This document shows positions 58,701 through 64,000 of a stretch of DNA of 64,000 nt, piece after piece; position 1 is the stretch's first letter; each line of letters begins with the position of its first letter. Source of the DNA: Actinia tenebrosa (taxonomy: Eukaryota > Cnidaria > Anthozoa > Actiniaria > Actiniidae). The stretch spans positions 212,454-276,453 of the forward strand of contig NW_022258459.1 in NCBI RefSeq assembly GCF_009602425.1, read 5' to 3'. The notes under the pieces were generated by a model. That model ran no database searches. It was not told the DNA's origin and saw nothing but the letters and a program-made list of their open reading frames with translations. The translations under genes were made by a program, and so were the position numbers.

Positions 58701-61700
58701 TGCACAAATGTTCTCTGATCCAGCATCTGATCTTGCAACAGAGAACAAGTCCTTATGGAATTGTTACATTGGAAGGTAAGTGCAATAACGATGTAGTGTT
58801 ATTACTCTCTTGCATCACACCACTAGGGTTGTGTTTTGATTCCTGGACTCAGCATCAGATGTGAGTAGAGATTGTTGGTTCTCTGTCTTAATTCCACAAT
58901 TTCCTCCCTCTACAAAATCTAAATTCCCTGACTTTGATCAATCTAGATGTTGTTAATCAGGTTTGGATAAAAATTTGAAGATTTTGAAGGAAACAAGTTA
59001 AGATGAAATATTGATTTTTTTAACAGATACCATGACATTAATGTTGATGTGAGAATAGAGTGTGTCAAGGAAGCAAAGCATTTCTTGTTACATCATCAAG
59101 AACTTGCTCAAGATATCACAGGTGATTTGATTTGATTATCTTTCATCGAATTGAAATCAAAAATATAAAATGATGCCAAGATGATGGTGATAATGATGAT
59201 ATGAATGATGCTGATAGTGTTGGTAAAAAATGATGGTGAAAAATGATGAAAGCGATGAATAATGATGCTGGTTGCCATGGTGATGGTAATGGTGTAATGA
59301 AATTGATATTGGTGGTTATTGAAATTATCGCTATGGTGATGATAATATGGTGGTGATATTTATGGGGAGATTCTACATACCAAGCAGATGGTGTAATGTA
59401 TTTATAGAAATAAAATGAATCACACGTAATATGATAGACGACAACTATAGAATACAATAGATTTTCTGAACAACACATTACATGAACTGAATGCTATGTA
59501 GTTTTTCCCAATATTTATGTTATGATTATAAAGCTAGTAATGGTGTGTCATCTATTTTGCTTTTCTTTAATTAACTAGAAAAACTTTGCAGTCGATCAAG
59601 AGACCCAGATGAACGAGTAAGACAAGAAGTGGTAACAGTTACTTGTGAGGCTGCAGTAGANAATATCAAATGCATTTCAGATACAGTATGTCATTTTCTT
59701 GTATTCTTTCAATCTTTATCTATGGGCTACCTGTGTCTTCACGTCTACCACAGACAGCCCAAACTATCATATACAATACATTACTAACATCCCTCTTTTC
59801 TTTAGTTATTTGATGAAGTTTGTGAAAGAATGAGGGACAAAAAGGTATCTATATACATGCTTTAATATTTATTTAATAAATAAATATTTATAGATTAAAG
59901 CAAGTTGTCAACTTTTTAGACCAACAACCCAAATGCTTGGGCTTCCTGTGAAAATGTGATTACAATATTTCTTAGATTGCCTTTCTTTGATATTTTTCAG
60001 TGGCATGTCAGAAGAGAGGCCTTGACTTGTTTAGGAAAGTTATATAAAAAGTGTACTACAGGGTAAGCTATTAGCCTGTAATGAATGCTGGGAGGCCCGT
60101 ATGGGAAGCATGGGTGGTGTGTACTGCTATGCGATGCCTCTCACCAAGGGCTTGGTATCNTATGTGAGTAGAGTGGTTTGCTGGTTCTCTTCCGTGCTTC
60201 AAAGACTTTTCCCTTAGGTTCTCTGGTTTTTCCTCCCTCCAAAAATCAACTCCTAAATTCAAATTTCATCTATCGGCTGCCTTATCAGTTGGGCTGCAAA
60301 ATCTGTTAGGCATTACATCATCCACCTAAGAGTGGTAAATGCATTAGAGGATAAGACAAGAAATGTCACCCAGTCTTAGTGACCAGAGGTCCCAGGGACC
60401 CATGATTTTCACTACAACTGAGTATAGACCCCTTGATTTCCTAGAGGAATTGTTCTGGGGGACAAAACAATAGGCTGTCTTTTCATATGCAAAAGAAATC
60501 CATTGTTTTGTCCCCCAGAACAATTCCTCTAGGGCCTCAGTGCAAGGGGTCTATAGAATCTTTTCCTACTAGAGCTTTTAATATAACTTGTCCTTGACAG
60601 TGTTTTCTTGTATCATTTAATAAGACCCACAGCTGATCCTCAAGCATCTAAGAAATTATCCTGGCTTCCAAGTAAATTACTAAAGGGTTACTACCAGAAC
60701 ATGGTTGAAGACAGACTATGTGTGGAAAGAGTGTTATCAGGATGTCTGGTTCCTGTCTCACTTCAGACCCAAGAAAGAATGAAGCGTTTAATGTCAGTCT
60801 ATACAAAACTTGATCATCATGCTGTCGAGTAAGAACAAAATACTTATCAACTAGAGATTTATATATTGTTTCAAAACCAATTCAAATAACATTAGAGATT
60901 TATATATATTTTTTAAACCAATTCAAATATTATTATTAATTTTTCGTTTGCTTCTTCTTTTGTAGGGCATTTAATATACTATTAAAGTGCCAGTCAAAGT
61001 AGGTTAATGAAATGATACTATTGCTAATTGTTAAACTATTTATTGGTACTGAAGCAAGGAGTAAAGTTTCCATGGCGCGTCACCTCTGCTTGGTCTTTAT
61101 TTTTTTTTGTTTTCATTTCACAGTGTACGAGCAGATCTTGCTGCATTAGTGGAACTATCTGAAAAGGAAAAAGTAAGGAATATATCACTAATCAGTAATT
61201 ATTTCTGGGTATATCAGATAATGGTATATTTATCATTGATATGTACTCTTTGTCCATTAGACAGAGGAAAATAACTCACTGATGATGTCCCATGTGATTA
61301 CCCTAGCAAGTAAGTACAATACCTGCCTTTTATTGATGGATTGAATTATCCTTAAGTCATATATAATGACACTGTTATTATATATATATNTGTCTTGGCA
61401 CCCTAGGGGCATTGCCGGAGCCTTTTAAAGCCCAAGAGAACCTAAAGAAGTTACAATCCATGTTAGTTGAGGCCAAAACAAGAGACCTTTTTAAGATCTG
61501 CATCAATCCTGACTCAGGCTGTCCTGCTGTTTTCAAGGCTGTGGTACGTTAACTCATTTATTAATACAGTGGTACCTGTATTACACCTTCACAACTTTGT
61601 TTGTTGTCTGCTGAATAAAGTGTGTCTGCTGAACAGAAGTTTGTTTTAAAATATATAAAAAAGTTTAAGACTGTGCTAGTATTTATGCAGTTGTCTCAGC

Positions 61701-63754
61701 TTAATAAAGGTATCACTGTATCATTTTGCTGACTTACATCTGTTGACAGGCAGTACTACAACAGCAACTGATTCAATTATATTTTTGCTGTTGATTCTTA
61801 ATCGTAGAGTGATATCGTTGTGAAGCTTGGTTCAAGGAACCATATCTTGGAGACTGTCAAGGCTCTTCTTGACCGAGCAGCTCCAGTGATGGTCGACGCA
61901 TCATGTGTAAAGGTTCTTCTGTCAATTGTTAAGAATATTATTGAAGGCTTAGGAGAAGAGGATGACGAGTTTGACGAACAGGATGATTCTGACACCACTA
62001 AAGTCATCAAAGGAATGAAACTACTTGTTGTAAGTACGAAGGGTAATAATCTGAACTATGCCCCAGATGCTCAGTTGACTGGCTGTCTGCCATTTTTTTA
62101 AAAACTGTTGCCAATGCAATGGATGTGTGATGGTGGACTGTCATTGGAGTAGTTGTGGGATGTCAGCTGACAGTCGGCAGGGCATCTGGGGCACCGCATA
62201 TTATCAGTACAAAGTATGAATGTATTGGAAATTTGTCAGGCATATGTTCTGTCTTCATAATCATCATCAAAACAGATTGTGTAAGATCACCTACATTTTT
62301 TCCTGTCTGCAGGTACTATCAGGGATATTCCCTTCTCATTTTAAGAATACTGAATGTTATGAAACTCTTTTGGTCCTTTTGAAGCATCAAGATCAAGAAA
62401 TAGGTATCTAAGAAATATGTGTTGCTCAACAATATTTTCTTTATAGAATAATACAGTAATGAGACTAAGCCAAGCAGCACTTTCATGTGGCTTGAATGGT
62501 CACATAAAATAACGGTCCCTTGTCTTCACGCTACCTCACCTGCAATTGAGGAACATAAAAGAACCATTGACGACATAAAGAAATCCTTGCATTGACCGGC
62601 CTCAGTGTCTGACCTTTACTAATGATTTCTTTATAGGTAGATTGTGGGATAGGTGTGAGGATTTTAAAGGGTTCAAAGATTGATGGACCCTTCGAAGGAG
62701 ACCCTTCATGTGCAGTACCAGCATCTGGAAAAACTCAAATGATACCAGCTAACAGCTGTCATTCAAGTTAACTAACCAATAGTTTTCTNGTATTTCAGTT
62801 AACTATGCCCTCCATATCTTGAGCAATGTTGGCGAAGGAATGGAATCTGTAGACAAGGAGGTTGTACAGTAAGTATCCCATCCACTTTCTCTTCTCTTAT
62901 CCCATTTGCCCAGACCCATTCCTATTATTCTATGCCATGAATCTATACATTTTGATGAAAAAACCCAAAAGCCCTTGGACATTTCTAATTTGTTCAGACC
63001 TTTCCAATGCTTCCCATTTCCTAATCATATCTCATTCCCATTCCCACCTATCGTAAGGTCATTTGAAGTGTAATATTTTGATACATTTTCCAGGTATTAT
63101 CAACCAGTGCTTTCAAAGTTTGCATGTAAAGGAACCCCTCAACAAGTTAAATATGCCATGAAGTCAATATCAAAGATCTTTAAAGACCCAACATCGTTGT
63201 TTGAGAGAATATTTGCTGTAAGTACGAATGTCATGAACTGCATTTTGACATGAACTAAAGCACATGTTAGATAGATGCTTTGTGGTCTGAAATGGAAAAA
63301 CATTACGCCCAAGGTGAAAAGGTCTATTTTGAATTTCATCAGCCCAGAGGTTGGTTCAGGGTTCAACAAGGTTTTAACTTGAAGGTTACTAATGATTGAG
63401 TTTCTGTTGTAGAGGGTTCTGGAAAACTTAGATTATGATTATCCATTGCTCTTGTCCCACCTGACGGCACTGGCCCAGATAGCTGTGTTAGCTCCAAGCA
63501 TCTTNGAGACAAAACAGAAAGCCATCATCAGAGACTTTGTGGTCAAAGAACTTCTGGTTAAAGACAGGGTATGCATTTACTTGACTATTAACGTGGTGTG
63601 AAAGAATATTACTTGAATGTGCTGTGAGTTATTTCAAGAAGTAAAATAAATATTTGGTTTTATCTGAGTTCAGAGCACGGTAGAAGAGTCTGATTCACAA
63701 GGAGATGAAGAATGGTGTGATGACTGTGATGTTACTAGAGAAACTCAAGCTAAG
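55728..63754 (+). CDS. PDS5B: PDS5 cohesin-associated protein, N-terminal part (cut by window end)
   Basis: Twenty-three exons join in phase: 55728-55856, 56683-56880, 57091-57180, 57303-57397, 57641-57767, 58149-58229, 58301-58441, 58660-58775, 59027-59121, 59579-59685, 59806-59844, 60001-60062, 60601-60828, 60966-60998, 61124-61172, 61261-61309, 61407-61543, 61808-62029, 62313-62403, 62799-62868, 63094-63217, 63413-63568 and 63674-63754. They give about 840 residues; the protein continues past the window (vertebrate PDS5 is about 1340-1450). The sequence is a run of HEAT-type helices with PDS5 blocks [53 protein letters not shown] and [22 protein letters not shown]5 binds cohesin RAD21, WAPL and sororin and controls cohesin release and acetylation. 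The start is uncertain: ATG 55728 is the first of the frame, and ATG 55808 would also fit. PDS5B stands for the PDS5A/B ancestor. Single Ns lie in exons 10 and 22. Confidence 0.94.
57842..58021. mobile_element. MITE, TTCCAGAAATTATCCAT family, copy 2
   Basis: The ends GTTCCAGAAATTATCCATTA and TATGGATAATTTCTGGAAC are inverted copies, flanked on both sides by TA as in Tc1/mariner-type insertions. The inside carries the shared AATTTTCTGCCATACAAACT block and a short CCTCCACAGAGACCCCCT tandem array. It lies in PDS5 intron 5. Confidence 0.9.
58460..58640 (+). mobile_element. SINE-like copy with tRNA-like head
   Basis: GGTGGTATTGTGGTAGTGCA resembles an A box, with GATTTGATTGCCG about 45 bases on as a degenerate B box. 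The tail shares TTTTATCAG with 52441-52620. It lies in PDS5 intron 7. Confidence 0.5.
58800..58950 (+). mobile_element. SINE family 1 copy
   Basis: A degenerate head (GGTTGTGTTTTGATTCCTGG) is followed by ATGTGAGTAGAGATTGTTGG and TTTCCTCCCTCTAC, as in the copy at 60092. It lies in PDS5 intron 8. Confidence 0.65.
59178..59350. repeat. Degenerate (GAT)n microsatellite
   Basis: GATGATGGTGATAAT-type triplets fill about 170 bases of PDS5 intron 9, less regular than the arrays at 4361 and 22604. Confidence 0.8.
60092..60340 (+). mobile_element. SINE family 1 copy
   Basis: The head GGAAGCATGGGTGGTGTGTA and the body TATGTGAGTAGAGTGG, GGTTCTCTTCC and GGTTTTTCCTCCCTCC match the copies at 21033, 52731 (minus) and 58800. 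It lies in PDS5 intron 12, 30 bases after the donor. Confidence 0.75.
60423..60555. mobile_element. Foldback (MITE-like) element near a PDS5 acceptor
   Basis: Arms TATAGACCCCTTG and CAAGGGGTCTATA, continuing through CCTAGAGGAATTGTTCTGGG and GACAAAACAAT, make a nearly perfect hairpin of about 133 bases. It ends 45 bases before the acceptor of PDS5 exon 13. Confidence 0.9.
62455..62640 (+). mobile_element. SINE family 2 fragment
   Basis: The tail GAGGAACATAAAAGAACC, GACATAAAGAAATCCTTG, ACCGGCCTCAGTGTCTGACC matches the tail of the family 2 copy at 51880-52172. The tRNA-like head is not seen. It lies in PDS5 intron 19. Confidence 0.65.
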
Positions 63755-63903
63755 GTAAGAAAAAAGCTATGTACTACACCTTTTGATGCCCATTAATATA
63801 GAGAATGTCATTAATACCAAAAAGATTATCTAGNAATGAACAGAAAAAGGTGTACTACCAAGCTATGGAAAAGGTATTTCTAAAGGAGGAAATGAAAAAT
63901 TAT

Positions 63904-64000
63904 TAAGGCCCCGTCCACACTATGCTGGATAAATTTGAATCCGAATTTTTATTTTTTCGGTTTGGCCTACTGTCCACACTAGTCCAGACAATTCACCGAA
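63904..64000. mobile_element. Left end of a foldback-type element, cut by window end
   Basis: AAGGCCCCGTCCACACTATG is followed by a second TGTCCACACTAG at about 63970. GCCCCGTCCACACTA is a common terminal motif of non-autonomous DNA elements in invertebrates. The right end would lie beyond the window. Confidence 0.5.

Overview
The window is eukaryotic, intron-rich nuclear DNA from an animal. Introns are mostly 50-900 bases with GT-AG ends, base composition is AT-rich, and the proteins (NFXL1, a delta/gamma-type sarcoglycan, TUSC3/MAGT1, RBM26/27, ISWI, DCN1-like, PDS5) are typical metazoan orthologs. Gene spacing, many short foldback elements, tRNA-headed SINEs and a receptor tyrosine kinase with no vertebrate counterpart fit an early-branching animal, most likely an anthozoan cnidarian (sea anemone or coral). 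The species is inferred, not shown. Scattered single Ns and a 215-base N gap mark a draft assembly.

Layout from left to right. NFXL1 (+, 21 coding exons, 159-8045) ends tail-to-tail with a FAM47E-like gene (-, 13 exons, 8256-12661). About 5.5 kb with no recognised gene follows. Next is a five-exon receptor tyrosine kinase (+, 18173-22568) with signal peptide, leucine-rich repeats, EGF modules, one fibronectin III domain, membrane span and kinase. Then come a sarcoglycan (+, 25224-27036) and the oligosaccharyltransferase subunit TUSC3/MAGT1 (+, 28413-31941), the latter tail-to-tail with RBM26/27 (-, 33349-40433). RBM26/27 is head-to-head with the ISWI remodeller SMARCA5/1 (+, 41110-48318). ISWI is tail-to-tail with a DCN1-like NEDD8 ligase cofactor (-, 50140-54961), which is head-to-head with the cohesin regulator PDS5 (+, 55728 to beyond the window). 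Exon boundaries were placed by eye from reading frame, splice sites and remembered family sequence. Every junction keeps phase, which is the main support for the models.

The genes do not form one pathway. Four nuclear regulators (RBM26/27, ISWI, DCN1-like, PDS5) sit together in two divergent pairs that probably share promoters. The most unusual genes are the LRR-EGF-FN3 receptor kinase and the DCN1-like protein, whose first coding exon adds about 150 residues with a predicted membrane anchor. Introns and spacers carry at least ten foldback (MITE-like) elements, some in related pairs and one nested in another, plus two tRNA-derived SINE groups, three GAT/ATC microsatellites and several minisatellites. 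I saw no rRNA, CRISPR array, retroviral or LTR element.
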